Shown: positions 47,740-59,695 of the stretch, in pieces
Layout of the letters: each line of letters begins with the position of its first letter
Position numbering within the stretch: the first letter of the stretch is position 1
Source: Phytoseiulus persimilis
Lineage: Eukaryota > Arthropoda > Arachnida > Mesostigmata > Phytoseiidae
Assembly (NCBI GenBank): GCA_037576195.1
Contig: CM075102.1
Location: forward strand, 11,222,001 to 11,286,000
Length of the DNA: 64,000 bases
Direction of reading: 5' to 3'
The notes under the pieces: model-generated
The model's database searches: none
Told to the model about the DNA's origin: nothing
The model's input: only the letters and a program-made list of their open reading frames with translations
Made by a program: the position numbers and the translations under genes

Positions 47740-48678
47740 TTTCTCGGAAACGTCTTCAGATCTGGTTATCCTAGAAAGCTTCTCGCACTGTCATTACACA
47801 TCGGCTTCAGGATTCTAACGATGTTCACTAGGGCGTCTCTTTGGAGCGAGTTTGAAGACTTCCAAACAATTTTCCCAACTTGGACTGCGTGAGCTCGTTT
47901 TTTTTTTCTCTCCAGCAGACGACGCGTTGGCCGGAGGTGGGTTCGGGCTCGTGGGTTGTTCTCAAACGGTTCGAGCACTTTCTGGTCGATCTGTGACAAT
48001 CACCCGAGTGATTTGAAGTGTCAGCAGTGCGGCTGAATTTCTTCCTCCCTGAAATTCATCGATGGAAAAAGTATGTTCCAGAGAAAAGACTTGGGACGGG
48101 GTTGGATCTAATAACTCGGTGTCGCAGGTTTCCGCGTTTCTTGAGGAAAAAGGTTTCGCTCATCGAGCGAACCCGTGTTGCCACCTCGACGAGCTCCGCT
48201 CGGTTGATGGCCAGCTCGAATAGAGAGAGCCCCATCCGTTTCGAATGTACAATCGTCAGTTAAAACGGTCCCAGGCGTCTCAAGTACGATTTTGCGTTCT
48301 AGTCGGCGGAAGCGTAGAAGCGTTTCTTCTGGAGAAGGGTTTCATTTTCCGTCCGCTCGTTCGGTCGCATTAAAATCTCGGTCCACTTCAACCGGACACC
48401 TATGTTGATGTCGTGGTGACTGCAGCGCAGCCGCTGCCTCGGCTGATCTCGGATGGTCGAAGAGCGCTGTCGGCCGGGGCAGGAGAGCAACTGGAAGGAA
48501 GGAATGTGTGGTCGCCGGTCGATTACCATGGGATCAGTTCAGTTCGGATCCGATCGTTCCGACACTCATTGCGGTCGCTGATGTCCTCCCGGCGCCATCC
48601 CTTCGCGGTAGCGAGTGAGCAGTGTTGAACAAAGAGGACCAGTGCTGGAGCGAGTCGCAGTAATCAGAACTTCATCCG
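47740..48678. other. No supported gene
   Basis: Nothing evident beyond a T9 tract near 47,900. Confidence 0.45.
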
Positions 48679-48972
48679 ATGGAAATAACTCAGAAGCCGC
48701 CATCAACGATGACGGATAACCGGGAATGGTTCTCTGATCGGGTGGATGACGATACGAAAGTACAGGACGCATCGCTTCCATGGGGGAGCTCTCGGTCATG
48801 CCGCGTGAAAGGACCCGTCGGTCGAAACACGTTAAAAGAAGAAACAACATTAATCCCGGCACCAAACCAACAAGTCAAAACAACACCGACCACCGCGGAG
48901 CCCGTGCAGACCCAAAGAGAATTCGATGAAGCAAAACCGACAAACAATCCAAGAGCTCACGATGATTTGTAG
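48679..48972 (+). CDS. Candidate hydrophilic, probably disordered protein segment
   Basis: An ATG opens 97 codons ending in TAG. The product is strikingly hydrophilic: Thr/Pro/Gln/Glu/Lys-rich (MEITQKPPSTMTDNREW..., ALPAPN-like and TTPTTAEPVQ segments), with few hydrophobic residues, like a disordered linker or N terminus. It contains no GT donor of good quality. A second plus-strand frame (48,926-49,387, 153 codons) overlaps its last 47 bases in another register and continues with protein-like sequence, so splicing near 48.93-48.97 kb is conceivable. Minus-strand frames cover the same bases and read as hydrophobic. No family is recognised. Confidence 0.3.
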   Translation: MEITQKPPSTMTDNREWFSDRVDDDTKVQDASLPWGSSRSCRVKGPVGRNTLKEETTLIPAPNQQVKTTPTTAEPVQTQREFDEAKPTNNPRAHDDL

Positions 48973-50741
48973 CTTCCGTCCGAGCCCGCGTCGGAACCTC
49001 AGCGGGAAGATCAGCGGATCGTCGTTTCATGTCTCTTTCTCCCCTCCGCCCCTCTGGCTTTTTCAGCTCAGCCTGAGGCACCGGCCGCCTGAGGCTTATA
49101 CGAACTTGATTCCGACCAATTTTGCGAGTCTCATTGACAGAGAGCTGATAAAGGGGTCAGAAATATGCCCTCCAAACCCGTTTCTGTGGAGTTGGTGCGA
49201 CCCGATCGGTGGACCTCCAAAGGACGATTCTGGGGCAGCTGGGAATCATCGACTCGAGATGTCAACCGACAGGAATGGCGAAATCAGAAGCGCGAGTTCC
49301 AGTCCTCCTCAAGAGGGGAGATTCGATTCACTCGACCGACGATCAACGGAAAGCAGCGTTCCGGGAAGCTTAAACCCAGAACACTGATTCCATTGTTGAG
49401 GAGCTGCGATAACCGCGAATAGGCTGAGATTTCGCAAGGTTCCAACACCCGAGTTTCATGAGCGATGTGCCTGGTAGGGAATATTCCGCGGAATCCGATA
49501 TCGGATGTAGGGACAGAAGATGCGACCGTCCAAGCGCTCTGGATATGAGCCTCCGGATCGTTTCTCCACATCGGGTTCAGGCTGCGGCCCTTATGTCTCA
49601 TGGAGACAAGCTCTATTCCTCGTATGAATAGACATATACATTATTGAGATATTGTGATTTGAGGTGTCATATTGTTATGATTCTCAGTGCCACCTCTCCT
49701 GGCTTTCCGCGAGCAAGTTCTGCGGCTCAACCGAGGATCGGCGTTGTCAGAGAGGCCTGTCGAGGTCTCTTTGTATTCCGCCGGATCAGTTCTTCCGCTT
49801 CTCAACCGGGAATTTTCGTTCACCTCGGTCTTCGGAGTCGAGCACAGCTGTACGAATCAAAACGACCGAGCTGTCCTGACCATGCAGCATTTCCTGAGTC
49901 CGTTTTGCAAACCAGAAGTTGATTGACTTTTTCCGAATCTTTCTCATTATTTCCCTCTGCACTCATGTTCCTCAATTTAGAACCTCCGAGGACCAGATCA
50001 GGCATTCCTACGAGCAATCCTGTGACGTACTTTTAGCGTGGTACTTCCGCTTCGCACAGTTCATTGTTAAGTGGGGACCAGGGATGATTTTGCTCCGATC
50101 TGATTGAAAATCAATCCCAACCGAACTCGATAAACGACTTTCTCCTTCTTTGTCCTCATCGCATAAATGATTCCGAGGATTGAAGTCTGACAGCATTCCG
50201 CTGAAAAGACAGTCACAAGAGACCCGCACGACGCTAGAGGGATTCTGCGGTGGCAACAGCCGTTCAGTTTCATTTCATAAAGCGTAATTCATGCCACAAC
50301 TGAGCCTGAAACACAATTGATTCCTTGTTCGCTGTTGCGCTGGCGTTCGGAACCCCGGACTGGGAGCCCGTTGCTTTCCAAACTAAGAACGATCTTCAAC
50401 TGCTGGATATCAGAAACAAGAGGGAACACAAGCGATTGCCTTGGACCGGCGGTTCCGATAGGACGTACCCACTTTGGTCGCGACAGTGGCGGCGGCGGCG
50501 GTTGTGGTTGCTGTTCGTTATCCACCCGTTCCGATCAGACACTATATTCAAATAGAACAAAAAACCCGACGACCGGTGCAGCCGGCAACGATGACAACGT
50601 CGCCGACGACGGCTGAGAACAAACTCACTGGCCCACATGGTTGGCTTACTTTCCTTGCTCGTAGCGTTCGTCCGAAATCCGTTCGGAATCGCTGCGGCAG
50701 TGCTTCCTGAGCATTTCTAATCGCGCGGTCGTCTGGACATC
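48973..50741. other. No firmly supported gene
   Basis: The plus frame reaching to 49,387 (see preceding entry) may be coding. A GGC/GGT triplet run at 50.48-50.52 kb marks the start of the triplet-rich right end. Confidence 0.35.
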
Positions 50742-51159
50742 TTGTCGTGGTCGCTCGTTCGTTCGGGCGGACGCAACTCATCGACGCGTCCTCAAGCGAG
50801 TGGTCATCTCTGTAGTTTACTACACAATGGCTCGGGCGAGCGCCGACACTTTCGCTTCGGGCAGCTCGAGCTTCTGTTCTGGCGGACAGTCGTTGATGCC
50901 TCTGCCGTCGTTGCCGTAGCCCTGGTTCATGGCTGCATCGTTCGGAACTCGCTTCCGCGTCGTTCCGTCCCATCTTTTCATCTGCACTCCTCCAATGCGG
51001 CCACCCGATCTCACTCGAGCTTTGTCAAAGCAGATCGCAGGCCTCATCACTTAACAACAGGCCGAGCTCTGAGCGAAAGTAATCTTCGCTCGGAACTGGT
51101 GCCGAGTGAGTGGTTGGTTCGACGTGATAACTGTGACAGCAAAGAATCGGCAACAGCAG

Positions 51160-51850
51160 TAACTGTAAAAGCAGTTGTTGTTGATGATGTTGTTTGGCGC
51201 ACTTCTGGTCGTTGTTGTCGTCGTCGTTGTGACGCAGGCGAGGCTCACAGCTACTGGGCCTTTCTCCAAAAGTTCGTTGTTGCAGAGCTCGTTGTTTCCA
51301 TTGTATTGGTCATCGCGGCAACGGTGCTAGTGGTGGTGGTCTTTCCTTTTCTTGCACCCCTTCCTCTGGTAGTCGTTGTTGTTGATGCCGCTCTTGCTGC
51401 TGTTGTTGTTGTGGACTATGTCAAAGTGTGTCAAAGCGCGCGCAATCAAAAGTCATTTTGTTGTTGTTCGCTGGTGGGGTCAGCAAGAGCGTGTTGAGAA
51501 ATTCCGAAATCTGTTCGGCTTCCTCGGCCTCTTTTCATTGATCACGCACTCTCACGCACACAAACGGGAGTGCCACTTTCACCATCGTGTTCTGACTGCA
51601 CTGCCGCTCGGCTATCGGTAACTACTCCGTCATTGTGGCTCGGGCTCGAATCCGTTCCTGTGACGCCGTTGCTAATACATCTCGTTGATGAAGACCCAGC
51701 TGATTTTTTCGCAGATTCTGTCGTTCCCGATGTTGTTGCTGTCGTCGTCGTCGGTGCTTTTGGGCTCCGTAGCCGCTGCCCTCGCCGCTGCTGCTGCAGT
51801 TGTCATCGTCGTTGTTCTGGTCGATTTTTTTGCCTCAACCGACGTTGTGA
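51160..51850. repeat. Triplet-repeat-rich tract (GTT/GTC/GCT on plus)
   Basis: There are many short runs of GTT, GTC, GCT and GGT, mainly at 51,172-51,225, 51,320-51,420 and 51,730-51,815. They produce long artificial frames: Val/Ala/Leu-rich on plus, Thr/Asn/Asp/Ala-rich on minus. Confidence 0.75.
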
Positions 51851-51866
51851 ACGTGAGAACTTCCAA
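51672..51866 (-). CDS. Candidate exon with Thr/Ala/Asp/Asn runs
   Basis: On the minus strand the triplet tract reads as Thr and Ala runs, then STDDDDSNNIG, then non-repetitive sequence (ICEKISWVFINEMY) ending at a TAG. Homopolymer runs of this kind followed by ordinary sequence are common in arthropod transcription and chromatin proteins. No in-frame ATG is present, so it would be a terminal exon, and I cannot place its acceptor. A similar Thr/Asn-run frame lies further left on the same strand (51,051-51,269). It may be only a repeat artefact. Confidence 0.22.
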   Translation of the reverse strand: MEVLTFTTSVEAKKSTRTTTMTTAAAAARAAATEPKSTDDDDSNNIGNDRICEKISWVFINEMY

Positions 51867-54052
51867 AGCGCGTCGCGCATCAGTCGCCGATCTGCCACAT
51901 CTGGGTCACCAGTTATACACAAATACAAAAATAGAAAAATAGAAACACAGGATGACTCGCTGTCTGGCAAGAGAGCGCCAGCCAGGCAACTGAACGGCCA
52001 GGAGCGTACACGCGTAACCTTACCGAACAGTAGCGACTACCGGCAAGTCAAACTCAAAGACAGCGACGCCGAAGAAGAGGAAACGAGCGGCCGGCCGTTC
52101 CAGAAATGAAAAGTCACTTTCTCTCGCGCAAAAAATGCCTACTGTGGCTACTGTTGTTCACTCGACAGTCCCGGAGCATGATGCCCGCGATCGGGATGTC
52201 TGACACACACTGTGTGTTGACTTCTTGCAGCAGAAGGAGTTCTCTTAGAAGTTTCCGGCAAACGGGAGTTGGACGATACATCAGTGAAACATCCGAGAGC
52301 TCTCCCTCTTCTTGAAAGGTGAAGCCCCGCTGAACGCGGAAGCTCTCGTTCACGATCACAGCGATGTGGACCGGCGGAGGAGGCCAAACGACGATCGGGA
52401 TCATCAACAAGAATTTCCAGATTTCCGAGAGCAGTGATCCCCGAACTCAATGACGCACTTCTCCGGGTTATCCAGGAAGCGAGGAGAGCGGCTTCCGATT
52501 CCGTGTGAAGAGATGGATGAGTGGCCGTTCAAAATGTAATTCCTCCTTCTCAAACCCCCTCCCGCCAAGGATGCCTCCCAGCTAGCTCCTTCGTGCACTC
52601 CTCCATGCAGATTCCAGAACGAGCTCAGGGCGGGGGCTGTGATCGACTCATTAGAATGACGAATTCACATGCTCAGACTCAATTCTGGCCCTCCCGTTGT
52701 CCGGGGCGGGCAGGCGACCTGCGAAACCCACCGTGAATCGGCAGTCGATCACCAGTGAAGGCGCTTCCACAAAAATTCTCTGCTAAGTTCACGGTCGAAC
52801 GTCGGATATCTCTGACACGCGGCGACTACTGAACTATCATGTAACCATGATTAATGACTGCAATCGAATGAGGGTTACCGGTCATCTATTCGCCCGCAGA
52901 AGCGACGGCGATGCGACCAGGTAGTCGGCGAAGCGAGTCAAGGGTCGAGCGCTCGTCGGTATCGTCAGAGCCCTGATACGAGGGGTTGGCCGTGAAACGT
53001 ACTCGTTACCGTGCTCTGTTAAACAATTCTGCCTCGGAGCCACTGGAAGCCGACAACGAAACCCACGCAGGTAGTGAAAGAACACGTAACGAATTGAAAG
53101 TTAGGGCCGCATCGAGCGTGCCGTCTATTTAAAAAATGAAAACTGGCTCCGGAGAAGAATTGGAAGCATGGACGACAAGAAACAAAAAAGGGACCCCGCA
53201 GCCGAAAGAGCAACGCAACGTTATCTCGTAGAGGGCTTAGACTCTTTTATGATATTCCTGCTCTAGATGAGCTTTTCACAGTTTTGTCTGGAAGCGATCC
53301 TGCCTGAATCCCTTCTCCCGGTCGCCGCCGCCGCCGAGAACTGCATCTATCTTCTGAGATAACGGACAAAGTGTTGTTGAGACGCCGCCGCCGCTGCGTT
53401 GCCTGGTGATAACTGGCCGCTAACCCTCAAATTAGATTCGTGTTTCGTCTCTCTCTCCCGCACCACAGTAAAGCATTCATGCGCACGACGTAAACAGAGA
53501 AGAAGAGACACTCCGAACGCGAATCGCCGCGGCGAGGATTAATGACAAATTTCCGATAGACGAAAGAACCCGCCCTGGAAAGCTTTCTCCGATCCTGCCC
53601 GTCCGGGTCAGACAGTCCTACCTGAGAAGCTTATCAGCGAGGTTTCGACGACCGGATAACATTCTTGAACAAGGGTACGCGATACAGCTCGAGACGATGT
53701 GTCCGAAAATGCAACACCTCTATTCAATGAGGTTTAGATTGATTCAGCTGTGTATCCGATTCACTTCTGGGCACTGGCCGGCACCTGCCGGCAGCGCTAT
53801 CTCTTGCCGTACGTCGCCAATTTTAATTGTATCCATGCGACGCGAGTCATCGATTCGGAAAAGCCCCAACGCAATCACCCCACCATCAACCCCCCTTCGA
53901 ATCACTGTCGCGGAACTAGCTCGTTTTTCCATTTCACATCGAAAGTTCGGAAGAAATCTGTGCTATATCGTGTTCCAATTGCCCGCGGTCCGCAGCCGTT
54001 GAGTATGCGCTCGCTCTGCTAGTCGGTCGGCCGTTGGGTCGTGGTCGGAACC
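51867..54052. other. No supported gene
   Basis: CGC/GCC triplets occur at 53.33-53.40 kb. The stretch 53.95-54.05 kb leads to the ATG at 54,053 and could be a leader. Confidence 0.45.
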
Positions 54053-54331
54053 ATGGATGGCCGAGAGGTTCCAGGGGACGAACGGTTTTTTCGTTCGCCG
54101 CCGCCGAGACCTAGTTCTCTGAATTTTAGAAGAGACCACAACAAGTCACTGATCGTTCAGGAAATCGTTTGGGTGCCAAATTCTCTGGACGCTTTCGACA
54201 ATCCCGTAAAAATTTCAACTTGCCATTGTCGGAAGGGTTGGGTATCATCCACGAGTATTTTTTCGCTCCTTCTTCCCTTCCGCAATCGGCCGTTTCGAAA
54301 CTCAGATCTTTTACTACCAGAAGTCTTATGA
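54053..54331 (+). CDS. Candidate start exon
   Basis: An ATG in strong context (GAACCATGG) opens 92 codons. The first 55 or so are protein-like: MDGREVPGDERFF, a Pro/Arg/Ser linker, then HNKSLIVQEIVWVPNSLDAF. The rest is Ser/Leu/Arg-rich and may be intron read-through; a possible donor is at AATCCC|GTAAAA, near 54,207. No signal peptide or family is recognised. Minus-strand frames cover the right half. Confidence 0.27.
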   Translation: MDGREVPGDERFFRSPPPRPSSLNFRRDHNKSLIVQEIVWVPNSLDAFDNPVKISTCHCRKGWVSSTSIFSLLLPFRNRPFRNSDLLLPEVL

Positions 54332-56881
54332 TTTTTACTGCCCCCACTCTGCCGGCCGAAGGGTGAAGTTCTTATTGGATCACTTGCGCTTGAAACAAAC
54401 ACAGAACGATTCCAGCGCTTCGCTTTACTGGCTGTTTAGCGAGATAACTTTTGCACTCATTTGCTGAAGTTCACCTCGTTCAGTTCAAAGCTCCAGATAC
54501 TCCAGAAACCACTTTCAAACCGCAGTTAGTCCCAAATTTTCCGTTGGGTACATCCAGGTATGTATCGGTTTGACCGTTATCGCTCGGTCCTACTCGAAGT
54601 CTGCGAGACTATCCCAGAAGCGGTGTCGCTATCGATCTGGCGATAAATTATTGATACGTCTCGGAGCCGCTACAGATATAGATCCTGTGAAGAATGGGTT
54701 TCGCGGTGTGGGAACCCCGCGAAAGCTTCTCCCAGCCGCGTGGACGGCGGCTCTTTGTAGAAAAAGCCCGGTACAAATCGTCGCGGGGACTCCGGTGGTA
54801 GTTCCAGTTGAGATAAGCCATCGGGCCAAGGGCAGCGCGCATGCGCAGCAGGAGAGATATGGGCTCTATTCGACGCTAGTGAAGATGACGAATGCGGTCA
54901 CCGCGTAGTCCATGTGAGTCTGAATGAATGGGCTAATGGAGTCGGGGATTCGGGGACCACCTTGATCAAGAAACGCAACCGCTTTGGGAACACGGCAGAA
55001 TCGTTCCAGTAATCGTCCAGGGATGGGAACAATGGGAGCCTGCGGTCCGACGAGGGAAATATCTGGAATGTATGGCGCTCTACCCGTGGCTCCCGAGCAC
55101 GTGCGCATAAATTTTTGTCGTCTATCGGGGAGACGACATAGGAGCGGCCGGCTGAGTTTGGAACTTCGTTTGGATGCTGTCTTCCCACCGGAGATCGAGG
55201 TCAGGTCTCGGGACTATGCTTTCTCGTGACATGTTCTTCTCCACCTCCTATTCGCGGCTTTCACCCAATGGTTCGGGATTCCCAGAGCTGTTGGAAATTT
55301 CCTAGCCGACCGGTGCGTGTCCGCACGGCCAGGTCGGCCTGTTGCGGAGAGACAGAAACCGGCTGATTTGAATCAACTCGTTGCAAGCCGACTGAAAACG
55401 CCCCCCTCTGAGGATTCGTTCTGAGAGTGAGCTCCGGACAGGTGGCCCAATCGTTCGACTTCGGATCGATTGCATACCTTTTCAGCACTGTGGCCGGCCG
55501 GGCAGACGACTGGCCGTCACCCTGCGGTCAGCTGTCTGCTGACGCCCGAAAATGAATCTCAAGCTGAGACGGCCGTGTTCTGGTTCTTATGCTCGAGCGA
55601 ACTCGTAAGCATTATGCCATGATGTCAAGATGGACGAGCCGCGTTGATTACTCGTTCCTCCTGAGTTAAGATTCAAAGGCCGTGGCGAGTCAGTTCAGTT
55701 CGTCGAAGAAGATGACCGAGCGAGACTGTCCTCCACGGTCCGAGACCCGGCCTCCGCATTGCAGCGAGCGGCGTGGCGGGAGGAGACCCGTTGGCGAGGA
55801 ATGGCTGCACACTTGATCGGGTTCAGCTGAAATCGACGTGTGTGTGCGACTCCCCTCGACGTAGATCGGTTTCGAATACGACCAGGGCGAGCCAGGTTGC
55901 AGCGAAGCGGCGATCGATTGTAGAAGAGCGCACAAACCGCTCGCCCGCCCGACCGACCGACGGTGAAAGATAACGGTGGAAAGAATCGTCTTCTCACGGA
56001 GCCCGCTGCCTTTCCTAAGGTCCATGCGTGACTCAATTAGAAGTTCTGGCCCGATTTCTATGCGTCGTATTAAGATCGGCGTCAGCGATTTATATCGCCA
56101 TTCAGGATTGATTGGATGATTCCGCCGCGGAATCTTCCGCTTTACCGCTGTTACTTAAGGCGTCTTGATTTTTTCTTTATCAGGTATGACGCACTGTACA
56201 AATTAGTGTCATTATGATTCATGTCCGAACTCACAGGATGATCGTTTGCGATCCCCGCTGTTTGCGTTCTGAAGATTTAATTGCTGTCCATGCAGCCACG
56301 GAATTGACATTCTCCCACACGAAGCGTCATTCATTTGAATCAGCTCTGAAGCTCAACGGGCCAGGGTCGAGTTTCCCATGGAGCTTCCGCTGCCGCAGAT
56401 CTTCTTCTGGATCCGTACCAGGTTTTCCGACCAAGCACCCATGAGTTTTGTGCTTTCGGGCTTGAGTGACCCGCTGATGTCGTTTTGCACGGTGTTTAGA
56501 CCTCAAGATTCGCGTTTCGCGTCGAGCAACCGCTGCTTAGCCGTGTCTGCTCGGGAAATTCACATCAGCGACTTCCCGAGTTCTGCCGATTCAGAGTTAC
56601 TGCCCTCTCGTCAAAATCTTCAAGCAGCTTCAGTTATCGGTCACACTACAACAATCGAGTTCCTCAGTCGGTAATCAGCGTTGATTCGGGGTCGTTAAGA
56701 TTTGCAAGTTACCAGCACCGACAGCCGAAACCGTTCTTGAGCAGAATTCATGCTGTCTCGCGGAGCGGCGAGTTCGATTTTCGTCTGCTACAGTGTCGCT
56801 CAGGGGGTGTTCTGGCGGATTCCTCTGCGACATCCGCGCACCAGCATCGATTGTCGGGAACGATCGAACGAGACGGTCAAT
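54332..56881. other. No supported gene
   Basis: Short frames only. A CCGA-type tetranucleotide run lies near 55,948-55,963. Confidence 0.45.
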
Positions 56882-56922
56882 CAGACAGACTAGTTCGACA
56901 GACAGACTAGTTCGACAGACAG
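56882..56922. repeat. 17-bp tandem repeat, 2.4 copies
   Basis: Two exact copies of the unit CAGACAGACTAGTTCGA are followed by CAGACAG. A local duplication, evidently recent since the copies are identical. Confidence 0.95.
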
Positions 56923-57240
56923 TCCGAGTTGATGCACCTTTCCATCAGAAGAGCCCGGCCCCGCAAGGAATGAAGGCATGCGTGTAGTCATGCATGCACG
57001 TGTGCTCCGAAGGAGGCGAATAAACCGGCAAGTTCCGTTTGATTTGATGGCTCTGGAACGGATCAGCTGAGAGGGAGCTAGAGCCGTTAGGGAGGGGTAG
57101 CTTGCCGCGGCGATGGAAAGAAGAACGCGCGGCTCCCTCGCCGCGACCCATATGCCGGCGACCCGGGCCGCTTCTGTCAGAAGTTTTTCTGTCGGTGCTG
57201 TGACTGGATCTCCTTCAGACTTTCCTTTGGCATCCATCCG

Positions 57241-57264
57241 TTGGTCCAACTTTTCTCGGACCAA
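57241..57264. repeat. Short inverted repeat upstream of the 57,330 start
   Basis: TTGGTCC and its inverse GGACCAA are separated by 10 bases, about 70 bp upstream of the start codon. It could be a binding site or part of the leader. Confidence 0.5.
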
Positions 57265-57285
57265 CTCTTCTCGGACTTAATCTCT

Positions 57286-57293
57286 ACTATAAG
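57286..57293 (+). promoter_or_regulatory. TATA-like element
   Basis: ACTATAAG lies about 40 bp upstream of the ATG at 57,330. If used it would place transcription start within a few bases to a dozen bases of the start codon, an unusually short leader, so the true promoter may be further upstream. Confidence 0.2.
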
Positions 57294-57329
57294 TGCATAG
57301 ATAGCCGTCTACCCTCGTCTATTGGTGCC

Positions 57330-57396
57330 ATGGCTGGTGCTCGCAGGTGGATCGTGTTTGGACTTCTCGCAGCGGCCGTGAATCAGGCGCTTTCCG
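57330..57396 (+). CDS. First coding exon of a secreted or membrane protein (partial)
   Basis: An ATG in strong context (GTGCCATGG) begins a textbook signal peptide: basic n-region (MAGARR), hydrophobic core (WIVFGLLAAAV) and small residues before cleavage (NQALS). The reading frame meets a consensus donor TCCG|GTGAGT immediately after the signal peptide, leaving phase 1. A phase-1 intron at the end of the signal-peptide exon is a classic arrangement for secreted proteins and receptors with modular extracellular domains. The mature part is not visible: I could not identify a following exon, so the first intron is probably long and the rest may lie beyond the window. The product is unknown. Confidence 0.5.
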
Positions 57397-57750
57397 GTGA
57401 GTTTATCGCAAACTGCAGACTGTACTCGAGGCTCAGGAGTCAAGTGTTTCGCGGAGTTCGGCGGGATCGGCCTCCCGGAGGAGGGAGTCGAGTGCTCGTC
57501 AAACTTTGTGCGTGCTTCGAGCTAAGCCCTGTAGGGATGAGTTTTGACGTTTCTGTCACGTGTCCTGTTCCGCTCGCCGTCCTTCAACTGAGAAGCAGGT
57601 CTCGGGATCCCACACATCGGGATCTCCGATGTCTGTTTGATGGTGATCCTGTTCGCAGGAGCCGCGCACGCGCAATGATCTCTTGTGGCTTTCAACTCTC
57701 GTAGAATCTCCTGGTACACAGTTCCGGTGAGCGTCCGTAACCATCCTCAG

Positions 57751-58138
57751 TCAGTGGACAGCCGCTCCTTGGAGAAGTAAATCATACGGAGCGAAGAAGA
57801 GGAACAGAATAATGACAGAAACGCCTGCAGCGATCGTAAGAGCCGTAACTCTGGTAGAAGATACTTCACTATTAGGACGTAGATGGCGTAATAGATGGCT
57901 TTTATGTCAGGATTCAGAGCGCTGTATTGCTCCGCCGCGGTTCGTCCATTGAGTGCCCCGTGTGCAGATGGCAAATGATGGTGAAACCCGGGTTCTCAGG
58001 GCGAATTCTGAACGTGGTTAACGAGTAGATACTTAGCGACAGAGAAGAGCCGCTCGCCGGACTAAATCGCATCTCGTCCAATCCGTGTGGCTGGCTGGTA
58101 GTTTGACGGCTCGCCTTGTTCCCTTTGCCCTTGGCCAT
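57751..58138 (-). CDS. Candidate small membrane protein, probably spliced
   Basis: An ATG at 58,138 in near-ideal context (GCGGCCATGG) opens a basic, polar N terminus (MAKGKGNKASRQTTSQ) that stays open for 74 codons. Further on, another register carries a clear hydrophobic segment (AAGVSVIILFLFFAPYDLL) and a TGA at 57,751, as expected for a C-terminal membrane anchor. The two could be joined by splicing, for example donor CTAA|GTATCT to acceptor GATCGCTGCAG, which keeps phase. Other acceptors (CCTAATAG) are possible, so exon limits are open. It lies antisense within the probable first intron of the gene starting at 57,330. A rival minus-strand frame through 58,033-58,458, with an Ala run and a signal-like segment, overlaps the start. 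No family is recognised. Confidence 0.3.
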
Positions 58139-59695
58139 GGCCGCACTTCCTTCACATCAATTGTGGAATTCACAACCGCGACAGCAACATCAACTCCGAC
58201 GACTAAGACGAACAGAGCGGACGGAGACAACATTGCCGGATGACGGCAACGAGCGTTGAACTTGGCACCTAGCAAACGAGAAACTGTCGCCGCTGCCGCA
58301 GCTGACAAATCTCTTCCCATAGATAGACTGGCTGACTGTGGATGGGATACGACCGGCGCTGCCGTTTCTGCCGGGCTCATAGCAGGCTGGCAGGTCGACC
58401 GGCCGGCCGGCCGACCGTCCCGCAGGCGCGCAACCAGGTGTTCCTTCCTGTGCGTCAAGTTATCGTCATAGTTGTCGTCGACATCGTCTATCTGTTTGCT
58501 TGTTGTGGATCATCATGTCCGTCTTCGAGAGGCGGTAGCCGCGGCGGCGACGAGGTGTTGAACACTTGTCGAAGAGCTCTTGACGTTCGACGACGTCGAC
58601 TACAACTATCTCCGACCTACAAGCTGAGGCATCATAGATGACGGCTATCTCTCGTCGACAGCTCATGCGTTCTGTCGCTCGCTCTCTCGCTCAGCTAGTC
58701 AGTCAGGGAGGACTCTTATTTTGAAAGCAAACAACACCTTGAGGACCCCCTGAAGGGACGAAGGGCGTGGTGAAGGAGAAGACGACGGGGTAATTGGGTT
58801 ATACGGACAGAAGTCGTTTAGAGCGTAGACAGAAGCTGCAACGGTGGCCGAACGAGCCGAACTTCAAAACGACGTCTCATTGTCAACTGTCTCGGGGGCG
58901 GTGCGAAGCGTGCCGGCATCGTTGTTGCTTCTCGCGCCCAAACACTCAGGCTCCTTGTCGCCGATAAAGACTGATCATTTATGGAGTCAATGGAGTAACG
59001 GCACAACTTTCCATGTAAACGACCGTTGCACTCGACTCAGGAACTTTCAGAAGGTCTCGCCGTCCGGACGACCCGCATCGTCGGCGGAACTTCTCGAAAA
59101 CGAGCCGGACCATTTTTCTGCTACTCTTCACCATGCCATGGATCCGCACTGACGAACTCTCCATAACTCCGGCAACGGAGACCCTAACGGACTCGGCGAC
59201 CGCAACGGTTGATCCAGAGCCGTTCTCGAACGCACGTTCCCGCCGTGCGGTCCCTTTTGGCGAGCGGGTCGGCCAGTATAGCGTTCGAATTCGGCCAAGA
59301 AACGATTGTTTGTAGCGGTGAAAACAGACTTCGTCGCAAAATGGTTCTTGAAAAACCGGACTCGAAATCTCTCTCTTCCGAACCGTTTTTCCCCTCGGTC
59401 TATGGGTCACCTGCGCGGAGGCGTCTACGCGACAGCCGGCGACTCTGCGGTTACTTGTAGTCAGTAACCGCCACTTAAGTCAGGAGCACTTGTTTGCTAC
59501 CGTACGTCGTCCGGCAGTTCTCCCATGAAGTCTCTTCGGACTTCGGGAAAAATGTCCACCAGAAAAGCAGCTACGGCCGCGGCGATCTTTCTTGCATGTG
59601 CCGTTGTCGTGGGAATTGAGACACAGCACAAACAGGGAATCCAGGTCATTGCTGATCGGTGCCACCGCCGGAGTCCCGATCTACCTGCACGGTAG
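58139..59695. other. No firmly supported gene; triplet-rich
   Basis: GTC/GAC triplets at 58.44-58.62 kb read as Asp/Asn runs on minus. Frames at 58.98-59.41 kb are open on both strands. Leader or intron sequence is as likely as coding. Confidence 0.35.
58393..58416. repeat. GC-rich near-palindrome with tandem GGCC/CCGG
   Basis: GGTCGACC runs into three GGCC units and CGACC, giving a 24-bp self-complementary stretch with two mismatches. A strong hairpin is possible. Confidence 0.6.

Noticed and set aside
50742-51497. The longest open frame of the window (251 codons, plus), with apparent membrane segments in its second half.
   Set aside because: The hydrophobic Val/Ala/Leu stretches are the direct reading of GTT/GTC/GCT triplet runs, the frame starts well outside any good context, and no family fits. 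Most likely a repeat artefact.
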